Assembly (NCBI GenBank): GCA_958431945.1
Contig: CAUASQ010000007.1
Coordinates: forward strand, 1-24,836
Length of the DNA stretch: 24,836 nucleotides
Reading direction: 5' to 3'
From: an uncultured Collinsella sp.
GTDB lineage: Bacteria > Actinomycetota > Coriobacteriia > Coriobacteriales > Coriobacteriaceae
Both the position numbers and the translations under genes were made by a program. This document shows, one piece after another, positions 1-7,960 of this stretch (its first letter is position 1; the number at the start of each line of letters is the position of its first letter). The notes beneath the pieces are model-generated. The model was not told where the DNA came from. It did not search any database and saw nothing but the letters and a program-made list of their open reading frames with translations.

Positions 1-49
1 GCGCAAATTTGATTCTAAAAAACACCTTGCCAAATAGGAGCGTCAGGAC

Positions 50-101
50 GCAAAGAGGCTCCGCAGCGCGAAGCGCGAAGCGCGATACGGAGCCTCTTTG
101 C
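50..101 (-). terminator. Hairpin downstream of groEL
   Basis: A 14-bp perfect stem (GCAAAGAGGCTCCG at 50-63 with CGGAGCCTCTTTGC at 88-101) encloses a loop made of short GCGCGAA-like repeats. It lies about 75 bases past the groEL stop codon in the direction of transcription, so it is probably the end of the groES-groEL transcript. There is no T run directly after the stem; a run of six T appears only about 30 bases later. It could also be a repeat element. Confidence 0.55.
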
Positions 102-177
102 ATGTCCGAGGACGTTCCGGAGAGAAACCCCGTCACGCCCCCGGATTCCCGGTGGGAAGTTCTAGACCTTGTCGGCC

Positions 178-1815
178 TTAGTACATACCGCCGCCCTGCT
201 GACCAGCGGTAGCAGCAGCGATAGCGTCCTCAAGCTGAGTGTTCTTGGGCACATCGGAGACGGTAGCCTCGGTGATGAGGATCAGGCTGGCGACAGAAGC
301 AGCGTTCTGAAGGGTGACGCGGCTGACCTTGACGGGGTCGAGGACGCCCATCTCGATCATGTCGCCCCACTCGCCGTTGGCAGAGTTGAGACCCTGGCCG
401 GCGGGCAGCTCGGCAACCTTGTCGACCACGACAGCGCCCTCAAAGCCAGCGTTCTTGGCGATGGTAGCGACCGGAGCGGTCAGAGCCTTCTTGACGATGT
501 CGACGCCGATCTTCTCCTCGGGGTCGTCGATCTCGACAGCGTCGAGCGCAGGAGCAGCGTCCATGAAGGCGACGCCGCCACCGGCGACAATGCCCTCCTC
601 GACAGCAGCGCGGGTGGCCTGCAGGGCGTCCTCGACGCGATGCTTGATCTCCTTGAGCTCGGACTCGGTAGCAGCGCCGACCTTGATGACGGCAACGCCA
701 CCAGAGAGCTTGGCCAGGCGCTCCTGGAGCTTCTCACGGTCGAAGTCAGAGGTGGTGTTCTCCATCTCGCCCTTAATCTGAGCGATACGGGCGTCGATGG
801 CCTCCTTGGAGCCAGCGCCGCCGACGACGACGGTGTTGTCCTTAGAGATGGTGACGGACTTAGCGGTACCGAGCATATCGGCGGTGATGTCAGCGACCTT
901 CACGCCCAACTCGTCCAGGGCAGCCTGGCCACCGGTGAGGACGGCGATGTCCTCGAGAATGCGCTTGCGGCGATCGCCGTAGCCCGGGGCCTTGACGGCG
1001 CAGACGTTGAGGGCGCCACGGATCTTGTTGAGGACCAGGGTAGGCAGAGCTTCGCCGTCGATGTCCTCAGCGATGATGAGCAGGCCACGGCCAGCGCGCT
1101 GGACAGCCTCGAGAACGGGCATGATGTCCTGAACGCTGGAGATCTTCTGGTCGGTGATGAGGATGTACGGATCCTTCATCACGGCCTCCATGCGGTCGTT
1201 ATCCGTGACGAAGTAAGCGGAGACATAGCCCTTGTCGAACTGCATGCCCTCGACGGTGTCGATGGTGATGTCGAACGTCTGGGAATCCTCGACGGTGATG
1301 ACGCCGTCCTTGCCCACGACCTCCATGGCCTCGGCGATCTTCTCGCCGACCTCGGGGTCACCGGCAGAGATGGTGCCGACGGAAGCAATCTGCTCCTTGG
1401 TCTCGACCGGCTTAGCCTGCTTCTTCATCTCGGCGACGGCGGCGTTGACGGCCTTGTCGATGCCGCGACGGATGGCCAGCGGGTTGGCGCCAGCGGCGAC
1501 GTTGCGCAGACCGTCGTTGACGATGGCCTGAGCGAGCAGAGTTGCGGTGGTGGTGCCGTCACCCACGGTGTCGTTGGTCTTGGTGGCAACCTCCTTCACC
1601 AGCTGAGCGCCCATGTTCTCGATGTTGTCCTCGAGCTCGATCTCCTTGGCGACGGAAACGCCGTCGTTGGTGATGGTCGGGGCACCGAACGTGCGCTGCA
1701 GCGCAACGTAGCGACCCTTGGGGCCCATGGTGACGGTAACGGCGTCGGCCAGAGTGTTGACGCCCTTGGCGAGCTTAGCGCGGGCATCGGTGTTGAACGT
1801 AATGTTCTTTGCCAT
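178..1815 (-). CDS. groL: Chaperonin GroEL (60 kDa, Hsp60)
   Basis: ATP-driven cytoplasmic folding chamber that works with the GroES lid. The 545 residues match the usual family length. The N-terminus is typical (MAKNITFNTDAR). The nucleotide-binding motifs are intact: GPKGR at about 31-35, the ITNDGVSVAKEIE segment with Asp51 (equivalent to E. coli Asp52), and GDGTTTAT at 85-92. The later VEEGIVAGGG segment is also present. The C-terminus is short and Gly-rich (QQGGGMY) rather than a long GGM repeat. Translation starts at ATG 1815 with GGAGG ten bases upstream. groES lies 96 bases upstream on the same strand, so the two form the usual operon. Identification is firm. Confidence 0.98.
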   Translation of the reverse strand: MAKNITFNTDARAKLAKGVNTLADAVTVTMGPKGRYVALQRTFGAPTITNDGVSVAKEIELEDNIENMGAQLVKEVATKTNDTVGDGTTTATLLAQAIVNDGLRNVAAGANPLAIRRGIDKAVNAAVAEMKKQAKPVETKEQIASVGTISAGDPEVGEKIAEAMEVVGKDGVITVEDSQTFDITIDTVEGMQFDKGYVSAYFVTDNDRMEAVMKDPYILITDQKISSVQDIMPVLEAVQRAGRGLLIIAEDIDGEALPTLVLNKIRGALNVCAVKAPGYGDRRKRILEDIAVLTGGQAALDELGVKVADITADMLGTAKSVTISKDNTVVVGGAGSKEAIDARIAQIKGEMENTTSDFDREKLQERLAKLSGGVAVIKVGAATESELKEIKHRVEDALQATRAAVEEGIVAGGGVAFMDAAPALDAVEIDDPEEKIGVDIVKKALTAPVATIAKNAGFEGAVVVDKVAELPAGQGLNSANGEWGDMIEMGVLDPVKVSRVTLQNAASVASLILITEATVSDVPKNTQLEDAIAAATAGQQGGGMY

Positions 1816-1911
1816 GGTAGGTAATCCTCCAAAAGAAATGTGACTCGCGTCGCCGCTTCCGAGTCCTATGCGGCGGACGCGTTCAAAGACGAATCAGAGA
1901 TTCTGACGAGA

Positions 1912-2205
1912 CTAGGCCTCGACGACGGCGTAGATGTCGTCGGCGCGCATCAGCAGATACTTCTCGCCGTCGACCTTGACCTCGTTGCCACCGAACTTAC
2001 CGTAGATGACAACGTCACCGACCTTGACGTCCATGGGAATGCGCTCACCCTTGTCGTTGACCTTGCCAGCGCCAACGGCAACGATGGTGCCACGCTGCGG
2101 CTTCTCCTGGGCGTTGCTGGCGATATACAGACCAGAAGCGGTCTTCTGCTCGGCCTCGTCGGGCTTGACCAGAACACGATCTGCAAGCGGCTTCAAAGAC
2201 GACAT
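1912..2205 (-). CDS. groES: Co-chaperonin GroES (10 kDa, Hsp10)
   Basis: Heptameric lid of the GroEL chamber. The 97 residues are normal for the family. The N-terminal LKPLADRVLVKPDEAE strand, the mobile loop containing SGLYI that contacts GroEL, and the following RGTIVAVGAGK segment are all visible. The C-terminal half has the usual VKVGDVVIYGKFGG and YLLMRADDIYAVVE blocks. It starts at ATG 2205 with a strong AAGGAGGAG ribosome binding site. It is the first gene of the groES-groEL operon. No convincing CIRCE (HrcA) or HAIR (HspR) operator was found upstream, so the mode of heat-shock control cannot be read from this window. Confidence 0.97.
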   Translation of the reverse strand: MSSLKPLADRVLVKPDEAEQKTASGLYIASNAQEKPQRGTIVAVGAGKVNDKGERIPMDVKVGDVVIYGKFGGNEVKVDGEKYLLMRADDIYAVVEA

Positions 2206-2342
2206 GCTTGTCTCCTCCTTTTTGGGCCGCGCGGTTATACCACGCGAATTAACCCTTTTTGTTTGCGTACGCGTTGAATGGTACCCACGAATGGCGGGTT
2301 ATACAACACGGAGTCAAAAAATCTTATTTTTTGGCACTTAGA

Positions 2343-2553
2343 TTTTCTGAATGCCGGGGGATAACTTAGCAGTGGCTCCCGTGTGGCGCCGGAGGGGCGG
2401 GGCATAAGGTTTCCTGCTCGGGCAGTCCTGCTCGCACGAAGGCCACATTAAGTGGCCTTCGGCTCGTGCGGAACTCGCGATAAACCTTATGTCCCGCCCC
2501 TCCGGCGCCACACGGGAGCTGAGCCAACGTTATCGGGCCCGGCATTCAGAAAA
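2343..2553. repeat. 211-bp near-perfect palindrome
   Basis: Three nested inverted arms share one centre near 2448. Outer arms: TTTTCTGAATGCCGGG at 2343-2358 pairs 16/16 with 2538-2553. Middle arms: 38 bases at 2375-2412 pair with 2482-2519 with a single G/T difference; they contain GGCGCCGGAGGGGCGGG. Inner arms: CGAAGGCCAC at 2437-2446 pairs with 2452-2461 around the loop ATTAA. The stretches between arms match poorly. It resembles a MITE-like or large cruciform element. It is non-coding and there is no transposase nearby. Confidence 0.85.
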
Positions 2554-2630
2554 GTCAGTGCAGCAAAATGGCGATGCGGATAGCGACATGGGCATGGTTT
2601 TCGCTGCGCGCACGGGTCCCCTGGGGAGCG

Positions 2631-2868
2631 CCGTGCATTTTTGGGAGTATTCAGCAAGCCAGGACGGCTGCATACACGCCGGACACACCATATTGGTCCC
2701 AAGGACGCCTTCGACCGGCGATTTGAGTCGGCGGGCAAACCCCGCCAGGACAAAAAGGCATGCTTCGCGCCGCGCCGGACCCCAAAATGACGTCAATCTC
2801 CGCAACGTTACTCAGCCGCAGCGGCACCGGCAGAGCTCGCGGTGCTGAATACTCCGTTTTTTGCACGG
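2631..2868. repeat. Inverted pair of 25-bp repeats
   Basis: The 25 bases at 2631-2655 recur on the opposite strand at 2844-2868. Both copies start with CCGTGCA and end with GGAGTATTCAGC. They differ mainly in the block between, which is TTTTT in one copy and AAAAA in the other. About 19 of 25 positions agree. The 188 bases between the copies are not symmetrical. This could be a pair of dispersed repeat units in opposite orientation or the ends of a small non-autonomous element. Confidence 0.7.
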
Positions 2869-2980
2869 CACGGGCGGGGGTACATCAGGATCAGGAAGAA
2901 TATCCCAGCCTATTTATGCAATCTGTAATGGGAAGTATGCAAAACACCAAGAGACAGCATTGCTGATGTCCAAATTGAGC

Positions 2981-3010
2981 GCGCAGGGCAGCGGCGCGTC
3001 CGCCCTGCGC
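2981..3010. other. GC-rich hairpin
   Basis: A 9-bp perfect stem, GCGCAGGGC (2981-2989) with GCCCTGCGC (3002-3010), around a 12-base loop. It lies about 115 bases beyond the amidohydrolase stop codon, past the closer terminator-like hairpin. The role is unknown; it may be a second transcription barrier. Confidence 0.45.
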
Positions 3011-3059
3011 CCAAATCCAGCAGAGCGGGGACGCTCCTAACAAATCCCCACCGGCAAAC

Positions 3060-3107
3060 AAACGCGGCTCGAGCGCTATCCCAAAATAGGCTGCCCGAGC
3101 CGCGTTT
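3060..3107 (-). terminator. Hairpin after the amidohydrolase gene
   Basis: A 12-bp perfect stem, AAACGCGGCTCG (3060-3071) with CGAGCCGCGTTT (3096-3107), 18 bases past the stop codon of the minus-strand amidohydrolase. On the minus strand the stem runs into GTTTGCCGG, so the T tract is short. It is probably the transcript end. Confidence 0.6.
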
Positions 3108-3125
3108 AACGGTACGACATGAATA

Positions 3126-4775
3126 TTAGTGCTCGTAAATCAAGTTACCTGCCAGGTAGGTGGTCTGAACCTTGGTAGCCTGGAGCTCTTGGGGGTCGAT
3201 GGTGAGCGGGTTTTGGTCCAGGACTACCAGGTCGGCATACTTGCCGGGCTCCAAGCTGCCGAGGTTTTGCTCGTCGCCTGCCGCATAGGCGCTACCCAGG
3301 GTGTAGTTGCGTAGGGCTGTTGCTGCGTCGATGCGCTCGCTCGGTAACCAGCCGCCCTCGGGCCAGTGGCTGCGAGGGTCTTGGCGCGTGATAGCCGTGT
3401 AGAGCACGTTCATGCTGGTAACGGGCGTGATAGGGCTGTCGGTACCGAAGGCTTGGCGAATGCCGCGCTGCCTATAGGTCGCAAACGGCCACATGATGCG
3501 GCTGCGCTCCAGGCCCAGGTCGCGCTCGGGGCCGCCCGGGTCGAGTGTAATGTGGCAAGGCTGGCTCGAAGCAACCACGTTAAGCTTGCGCAGGCGGTCA
3601 ATGTCCTCGGGCAAGAGGTTCTCCAGATGCTCGAGCGTGTTATGACCGTGCTGGGGCAGGCCGTACAGTTCCGCGGCCTCCTCAAAGATATCGAGCGCGG
3701 CATGGATGGCACCGTCGCCGATGACGTGGATGCGCACGGTGTGACCGCGCTCCGCGGCAGCGAGGACCAGCTTGCGCATACGCTCGGCAGGAACCGTCAG
3801 ACGGCCCTGGTCGCCCGGGAAGCGCGGGTTGGTATAGGGCTCGGTGAGATAGGCCGTGTGTTCGCTCGACACGCCGTCGAAAAACTGCTTAAAACCAGGC
3901 GCCGAGAGCAGCGCGTTGTTCGCGTAGCGGGTCTGCAGCTCTTCCAAGCGCGACTGGTCATCCAGCAGCGTGGGGAACAGATGGGCTCGGATGCCCAGCT
4001 TGCCGGCTGCCTGCAGTTTGTCGTAGACGTCGTCGCGGATAAAATCGCAGCCCGGCATGGGCATGAGCGACATATCGCAGATCGAGGTGATGCCCTGCTC
4101 GGCCATACGCCTCATTTGATCGGCGTAAGCGCTTGCGGTGCGATCCTCCCCCAGCCACTCAAGGCAGCGCGGTAGCAGCTGCATGGCAGCCGCCTCGTGA
4201 GCAATGCCCGTGAGTTCGCCGTTTGCATCCTTGTCGTAACTGCCGCCCGCTGGCGGCTCGCTGTCGCGCGTGACGCCGAGCGCCTCGAGTGCGCGGCTGT
4301 TGAGCCAAAGCGTGTGCCCGTCGCCCGAATACATAACGCAGGGACGATCGGGGAATGCCGCATCGAGCGACGCCTTGGTAGGATGCTCGGGCGGATCCCA
4401 ACGGTAATCGCGCCAGCCCTGCGTCACAACCCAAGCGTCACTAGGCAGATCCTGGGAAAACTCGAGCGCATGTTGCACCAGCGCCGCCTCGGACGTGCCC
4501 ATATCCATGAGCATGTACGGCGAGGAACCGACCGAGGTATGGAAGAAGTGCAGATGAGCGTCATGGAAACCGGGGCAGACAAACTGCTCGCCGTAGTCGA
4601 TAACCGGCGTGGCGGCAGGCGCGGCGGCAATCACGTCATCGGACGCACCGACTGCGACGATACGGTCGCCTGCGATGGCAATCGCCAGCTCGCGGGCGGT
4701 ATCGATGCCGTCTTGCGCGGTAAAGACGTTCTTGGAGCGGATAATCCGATCGATATGTTGCATGGGCATCCCCAT
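3126..4775 (-). CDS. YtcJ-type metal-dependent amidohydrolase (Amidohydro_3)
   Basis: Predicted cytoplasmic TIM-barrel hydrolase of the amidohydrolase superfamily, 549 residues, a normal length for YtcJ/AepA-like proteins. The N-terminal beta-sandwich part (about 1-68) leads into CPGFHDAHLHFF with the metal-binding pair His74 and His76. Further on are a RIHVIGDGAIHAALDIFEEA block (active-site His) and FGTDSPITP with the catalytic Asp. The C-terminus (LEPGKYADLVVLDQNPL) is characteristic of the superfamily. The substrate is unknown; relatives act on N-substituted amides. There are three close in-frame ATGs (4775, 4769, 4763). The last has GGGGA as a plausible ribosome binding site, so the true protein may begin at MQHIDRII. 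The frame stays open far upstream, but that part is the antisense of the M20 gene. It is divergent from the M20 gene. Confidence 0.88.
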   Translation of the reverse strand: MGMPMQHIDRIIRSKNVFTAQDGIDTARELAIAIAGDRIVAVGASDDVIAAAPAATPVIDYGEQFVCPGFHDAHLHFFHTSVGSSPYMLMDMGTSEAALVQHALEFSQDLPSDAWVVTQGWRDYRWDPPEHPTKASLDAAFPDRPCVMYSGDGHTLWLNSRALEALGVTRDSEPPAGGSYDKDANGELTGIAHEAAAMQLLPRCLEWLGEDRTASAYADQMRRMAEQGITSICDMSLMPMPGCDFIRDDVYDKLQAAGKLGIRAHLFPTLLDDQSRLEELQTRYANNALLSAPGFKQFFDGVSSEHTAYLTEPYTNPRFPGDQGRLTVPAERMRKLVLAAAERGHTVRIHVIGDGAIHAALDIFEEAAELYGLPQHGHNTLEHLENLLPEDIDRLRKLNVVASSQPCHITLDPGGPERDLGLERSRIMWPFATYRQRGIRQAFGTDSPITPVTSMNVLYTAITRQDPRSHWPEGGWLPSERIDAATALRNYTLGSAYAAGDEQNLGSLEPGKYADLVVLDQNPLTIDPQELQATKVQTTYLAGNLIYEH

Positions 4776-4850
4776 CTCTGGCAGGAAATTCAACACCCCC
4801 GAGTGTACTCCCCCGCCCTTGTAACAAAACCCCAAGCGGCAAACGGCAAC

Positions 4851-4880
4851 TTTACCAGCCCTAGCGGCAGGTGGCATACT
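4851..4880 (+). promoter_or_regulatory. Candidate promoter for the M20 amidohydrolase gene
   Basis: TTTACC (4851-4856) and CATACT (4875-4880) are separated by 18 bases, and TGG precedes the second box, giving an extended -10. It lies 51 bases before the ATG at 4932. It is judged by eye from consensus only. Confidence 0.4.
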
Positions 4881-4931
4881 GGAGAGAGCCTGTACGATTT
4901 TGCGATCAACCCAGCAAGGAGCAAATCGACC

Positions 4932-6395
4932 ATGACGAAGACCAAGGCACAGCAGATTATGGCGGCGACCGAGGCTCGCGCGGCTGACGACGTCACCGCA
5001 GCCATCAAAGATATCGCTACCGAGTTTGAACCATATATCATCAAGCAGCGCCGGCACTTCCATAAGCACCCGGAGCTGAGCCTTGCCGAGGAGCGCACGA
5101 CCTCCGACATCGCCAACCAGCTCGACGCCATGAATATCCCCTACGAGCGTCCCCTTAAGACGGGCCTTGTGGCGACCCTTCGCGGCACCGCGCCCGACGC
5201 CTATCGCGAGGACGGCACGCCACGCCGCCGCATCCTGCTGCGCGCTGACATCGACGCCCTGCCCGTCACCGAGCAGACCGGCGAGGAGTTCGCCAGCGTC
5301 AACGAGGGCTGCATGCACGCCTGCGGCCACGACTGCCATATCGCCATGATGCTCGGCACGCTGCAGATTCTGCGCCACATGACCGATGACATCCACGGCG
5401 AAGTCCGCATCGTATTCCAGCCCAGCGAGGAAAACGGCCAGGGCGCTAAGCTCATGATCGGCACGGGTGTGCTCGACGGCGTCGATGGCGCCTACGCCGC
5501 GCACATCTGGAGTGAGGTCGACGCCGGCACCGTGAGCTGCGAGCCCGGTCCGCGCATGGCCAATACCGACTGGTTCCGCATCGACGTCCGCGGCACCTCG
5601 TGCCATGGCGCCATGCCCCAGCGCGGTCACGACGCCGTCATGGTTGCCGCCGAAATTGTCAACGCCCTGCAGACCATCGTCTCGCGCGAAATCAGCCCCT
5701 ACGAGCCGGCCGTCATCACCGTCGGCGAGCTGCACGGCGGCACCGCGCGCAACGTTATCGCCGGCACGGCCTACCTCGCCGGCACAGTGCGCACCTACGG
5801 CGATTCGACCCACGAGGAAATGCCGGAGCTCATGCGCCGCATCGTGGAGCATACCGCGGCAGCTCTGGGCGCCGAGGCAGAGCTCACCGACTACACCATC
5901 GCCAACTACAAGGTCGAAAACGACGCCGCCTCGAGCGAGCGCTGCCGTCAGGCTGTAATCAAGTGCCTGGGCCCCACCGGCCAAGGCCATTATCGCGGCA
6001 CGCTTTCGGGCGAGGATTTTTCGGAGTACCTGCGTCGCGTACCGGGCGTGCTCGCCTTTGTAGGTACGCGCAACCCCAAGATTGGCGCCACGTACGCCCA
6101 ACATTCCTGCTTCTACAAGATCGACGAGACCGTGCTGGCAAAGGGCTCCATGGTGGCCGCCCAGTATGCTATCGACTTTTTGGCCGAGCCCACGCAAGAG
6201 GAGCTCGACGGCCCCGCGATTACCGCGGTCGCCGAAACCAACCCCGATCTGGCCGCCAAGTTGCGCTCTGCCAAGGCGACGACCGCCGAGGCTCGCGACG
6301 CCATCCATGATGCCCGAACGGCTCGCCATGCCGCGATCAAGGGCATCCACGACGCACGCGCTGCTGCACGCCGCGAGGAGAAGCACGACGAGTAG
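4932..6395 (+). CDS. M20-family amidohydrolase (HipO/AmhX-like)
   Basis: Predicted cytoplasmic metallo-amidohydrolase of peptidase family M20D, which removes acyl groups from N-acyl amino acids or related amides. Motifs in order: RRHFHKHPELSLAEE (40-54), LLRADIDALP (102-111), HACGHDCH (129-136) with the metal ligands Cys131, His133 and Asp134, FQPSEENGQGAK (162-173) with the catalytic Glu pair, His191, a dimerisation domain starting near RGTSCHGAMPQRGHDAV, and a late LSGEDFSEY plus QHSCFYKIDE. Start is ATG 4932 with AAGGAG at 4916-4921. The 487 residues exceed the usual 380-420: the last 65 or so form an Ala/Arg/Glu-rich predicted helix with no known domain. The neighbouring divergent amidohydrolase may work on related substrates. 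Confidence 0.93.
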   Translation: MTKTKAQQIMAATEARAADDVTAAIKDIATEFEPYIIKQRRHFHKHPELSLAEERTTSDIANQLDAMNIPYERPLKTGLVATLRGTAPDAYREDGTPRRRILLRADIDALPVTEQTGEEFASVNEGCMHACGHDCHIAMMLGTLQILRHMTDDIHGEVRIVFQPSEENGQGAKLMIGTGVLDGVDGAYAAHIWSEVDAGTVSCEPGPRMANTDWFRIDVRGTSCHGAMPQRGHDAVMVAAEIVNALQTIVSREISPYEPAVITVGELHGGTARNVIAGTAYLAGTVRTYGDSTHEEMPELMRRIVEHTAAALGAEAELTDYTIANYKVENDAASSERCRQAVIKCLGPTGQGHYRGTLSGEDFSEYLRRVPGVLAFVGTRNPKIGATYAQHSCFYKIDETVLAKGSMVAAQYAIDFLAEPTQEELDGPAITAVAETNPDLAAKLRSAKATTAEARDAIHDARTARHAAIKGIHDARAAARREEKHDE

Positions 6396-6430
6396 TCGTC
6401 ACACCCATCCATAACAGCCTGGCTAAAGCA

Positions 6431-6468
6431 GAGCGGGGGCGGACGTATCGAAACGTCCGCCCCCGCTC
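6431..6468. terminator. Strong GC-rich hairpin between convergent genes
   Basis: A 16-bp perfect stem, GAGCGGGGGCGGACGT (6431-6446) with ACGTCCGCCCCCGCTC (6453-6468), with a 6-base loop. It lies 35 bases after the M20 stop codon and between two convergent genes, so it may stop transcription from both sides. The flanking T tracts are weak (ATTTGT on the plus strand). Confidence 0.7.
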
Positions 6469-6489
6469 ATTTGTCAAACGCTATTTCTA

Positions 6490-6514
6490 CCATTTCTACC
6501 CCGTCCCCAAATGG
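6490..6514 (-). repeat. 3'-end hairpin with conserved 13-nt loop, copy 1
   Basis: Read on the minus strand, CCATTT pairs with AAATGG around the 13-base loop GGGGACGGGGTAG. It begins 12 bases beyond the stop codon of the zinc-ribbon protein gene. The loop matches those at 9163-9187, 11778-11810 and 14036-14070, while the stem is unique. Confidence 0.7.
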
Positions 6515-6526
6515 CAGACGGCATGG

Positions 6527-7810
6527 CTACTCGTCCTGAGGTTCCTCGTCGGAGCTTGGCTCGGACGCCGGCTCAGGTGCAGGTGCCGGCTCAGGCTCAG
6601 GCTCAGGTGCAGGCTCGGACTCAGATGCCGTCTCAGGCTCGGGCGCCGGCTCAGGCTCGGTCGCGGGAGCGGGTGCAGGTGCCGGCGAAGCATCCGGAGC
6701 ACCGTAACCCGAAGGGGTGGACTTCTTCTCGAAGGGTAACACAAAAGTCAGGACGTCGTCCTTATCCTCATCGGCCCACTCGCTTGCATAGCGTGCGGCC
6801 CAATAGCCAACGGCACGGTGCTTGAGCATCTTGCCAAAGACCGTAAGAAATACGGTGACAAAAGCGACCAGCACCAAGAACAGCGCGAGCGTGACGCCAC
6901 CGCCGGTAACAATTGCCTCAATACCCGTAGGACGATAGTAGTAGCTATACATACCGACAGAGGCAATGGCGCCAAAGACGACCGTCAAGATCCATGTGAC
7001 AACGTTGGCGACCAGGCCCGTCAAAAACTCGGGAAGGAACGAAGCACAGAACAGCTTGGTCTTGTTGTGCTTAAACGCCGCCCAGACCTTATCGAGCGAA
7101 AACGCGCTCTCGACACGCCCGGTCACCGCAAAGTGCATCACGGCGATGTCGGCGAACATCTTAAAGAAGACACCCAGAATCGCCGAGGCAATTAGCGCCA
7201 GGACAAGCAGGCCAAGCGAGCCAAACAGCGCAGCCTCGAGCGCATAAGAACCGTAATAAGAATACGAGCCCGCAGCGCCAATTACCACGCCCTCCACCAG
7301 CGAAAGCACTACACCGATAACGGGAATGGCAGCGATAACCTCGAGCACGACCGAAATAACGCTCGAAAAGACTCCGAGACCAAACGACGTGGAACGCATC
7401 AGCGGACGGTCCATGCCGTCATCGATCTTAAGCGACAGATCGCGACCCCACTCGATGCCAAAGCCGGAACCGCACACGCTCGCAATGCAAGCTGCCAAAA
7501 AGCCGATGGCAGCCGCAATGCCGCCAATAACGGGAATAAACAACACGAGCACCGACACAACGCAAATCAGCGCCGGCAAAAACGCGATTTGGCATACACG
7601 CTGAAGCACGCCCGGAGTCTTAGTCATATCTTGGAACGCCTGAGCCACACAGCCCTTTGGCGCATTCGCCACGGGCGGTTGCGGAACAAACTGCTGGGGC
7701 TGAGGCTGTCCCTGGGGAGCGGGGCCAGCGGCACCGGCATTAGGAGCACCACACACGCCGCAGAACTTGTCGTTATCGCCCATGGGGGCGCCACACTGCG
7801 AGCAGAACAT
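6527..7810 (-). CDS. Zinc-ribbon multipass membrane protein with Pro/Glu-rich tail
   Basis: A 427-residue protein of unknown function. The N-terminus is a zinc ribbon (Cys3, Cys6, Cys17, Cys20, in two CxxC pairs, with FCSQCGAP and FCGVCGAP). A Pro/Gln-rich linker follows (about 25-50). The body, about 65-350, has many hydrophobic segments, so it should sit in the membrane with the ribbon in the cytoplasm. The last 55 or so residues are low-complexity Pro/Ala/Glu repeats ending in SSDEEPQDE. Start ATG 7810 is chosen because it is followed at once by the ribbon and preceded by AAGGGA at good spacing; upstream ATGs would overlap that site. Zinc-ribbon membrane proteins of this kind are common in gut Actinomycetota and Firmicutes. 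No partner is evident from the context. Confidence 0.8.
   Translation of the reverse strand: MFCSQCGAPMGDNDKFCGVCGAPNAGAAGPAPQGQPQPQQFVPQPPVANAPKGCVAQAFQDMTKTPGVLQRVCQIAFLPALICVVSVLVLFIPVIGGIAAAIGFLAACIASVCGSGFGIEWGRDLSLKIDDGMDRPLMRSTSFGLGVFSSVISVVLEVIAAIPVIGVVLSLVEGVVIGAAGSYSYYGSYALEAALFGSLGLLVLALIASAILGVFFKMFADIAVMHFAVTGRVESAFSLDKVWAAFKHNKTKLFCASFLPEFLTGLVANVVTWILTVVFGAIASVGMYSYYYRPTGIEAIVTGGGVTLALFLVLVAFVTVFLTVFGKMLKHRAVGYWAARYASEWADEDKDDVLTFVLPFEKKSTPSGYGAPDASPAPAPAPATEPEPAPEPETASESEPAPEPEPEPAPAPEPASEPSSDEEPQDE
6551..6690 (-). repeat. Hexanucleotide-like repeat coding a Pro/Glu tail
   Basis: GGCTCA, GGTGCA and GGCTCG units (plus strand) recur many times in this stretch, encoding alternating Pro-Glu and Pro-Ala pairs at the C-terminus of the zinc-ribbon protein. 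Such repeats may vary in copy number in steps of two residues without breaking the frame. Confidence 0.7.
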
Positions 7811-7871
7811 CGAAATCATCCCTTCGTATCTTGAGCGAATCACCTGGATCGCAAACGATGTCTTTGGCATC

Positions 7872-7902
7872 ATTATCACCCAATGTGAGTTCAAATACTC
7901 AA
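7872..7902 (-). promoter_or_regulatory. Candidate promoter of the zinc-ribbon protein gene
   Basis: On the minus strand TTGAGT (7902-7897) and GATAAT (7877-7872) are separated by 19 bases, slightly long. They lie about 60 bases before the ATG at 7810. The assignment is weak and rests on consensus only. Confidence 0.25.
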
Positions 7903-7960
7903 AGATGACCGATTTGCAAGGTACACGGCGCCAGCAGGCGGTTCGTTGAATACGTCCGCG

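Larger units (their letters stand above)
2206..3125. other. Gene-free region upstream of groES
   Basis: A 920-base stretch with no recognisable coding sequence. It holds the groES promoter region; the best candidate is an extended -10 (TGGTATAAC on the minus strand, about 2234-2242) without a clear -35. It also holds a 211-bp palindrome (2343-2553), a pair of inverted 25-bp repeats (2631-2655 and 2844-2868) and hairpins at 2981-3010 and 3060-3107 near the end of the amidohydrolase gene. GGTTATAC occurs twice (about 2233 and 2297). The short open frames here lack ribosome binding sites and known domains. Confidence 0.6.

Noticed and set aside
169..1824. A 551-codon open frame opposite groEL
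   Set aside because: It mirrors groEL almost exactly and gives a low-complexity Asp/Gly/Leu-rich product with no domain. It is a product of GC-rich codon bias.
2331..2357. A CIRCE-like site (TTGGCACTT-N9-GAATGCCGG) upstream of groES
   Set aside because: Spacing is right, but only about 12 of 18 arm positions match, and most of it is the outer arm of the 211-bp palindrome, which explains the resemblance.
2530..2866. Short overlapping open frames in the gap upstream of groES
   Set aside because: No ribosome binding site, no recognisable domain, and they cross the repeat structures.
4197..4931. An upstream extension of the M20 protein
   Set aside because: It is antisense to the amidohydrolase gene and has no domain; the ATG at 4932 has a proper AAGGAG.
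4776..6386. A 537-residue upstream extension of the amidohydrolase
   Set aside because: It is antisense to the M20 gene, which has all its catalytic motifs. The amidohydrolase domain begins at about 4775.
7811..7894. A longer start of the zinc-ribbon protein
   Set aside because: These proteins usually begin right at the ribbon; the AAGGGA site would lie inside the longer coding region.
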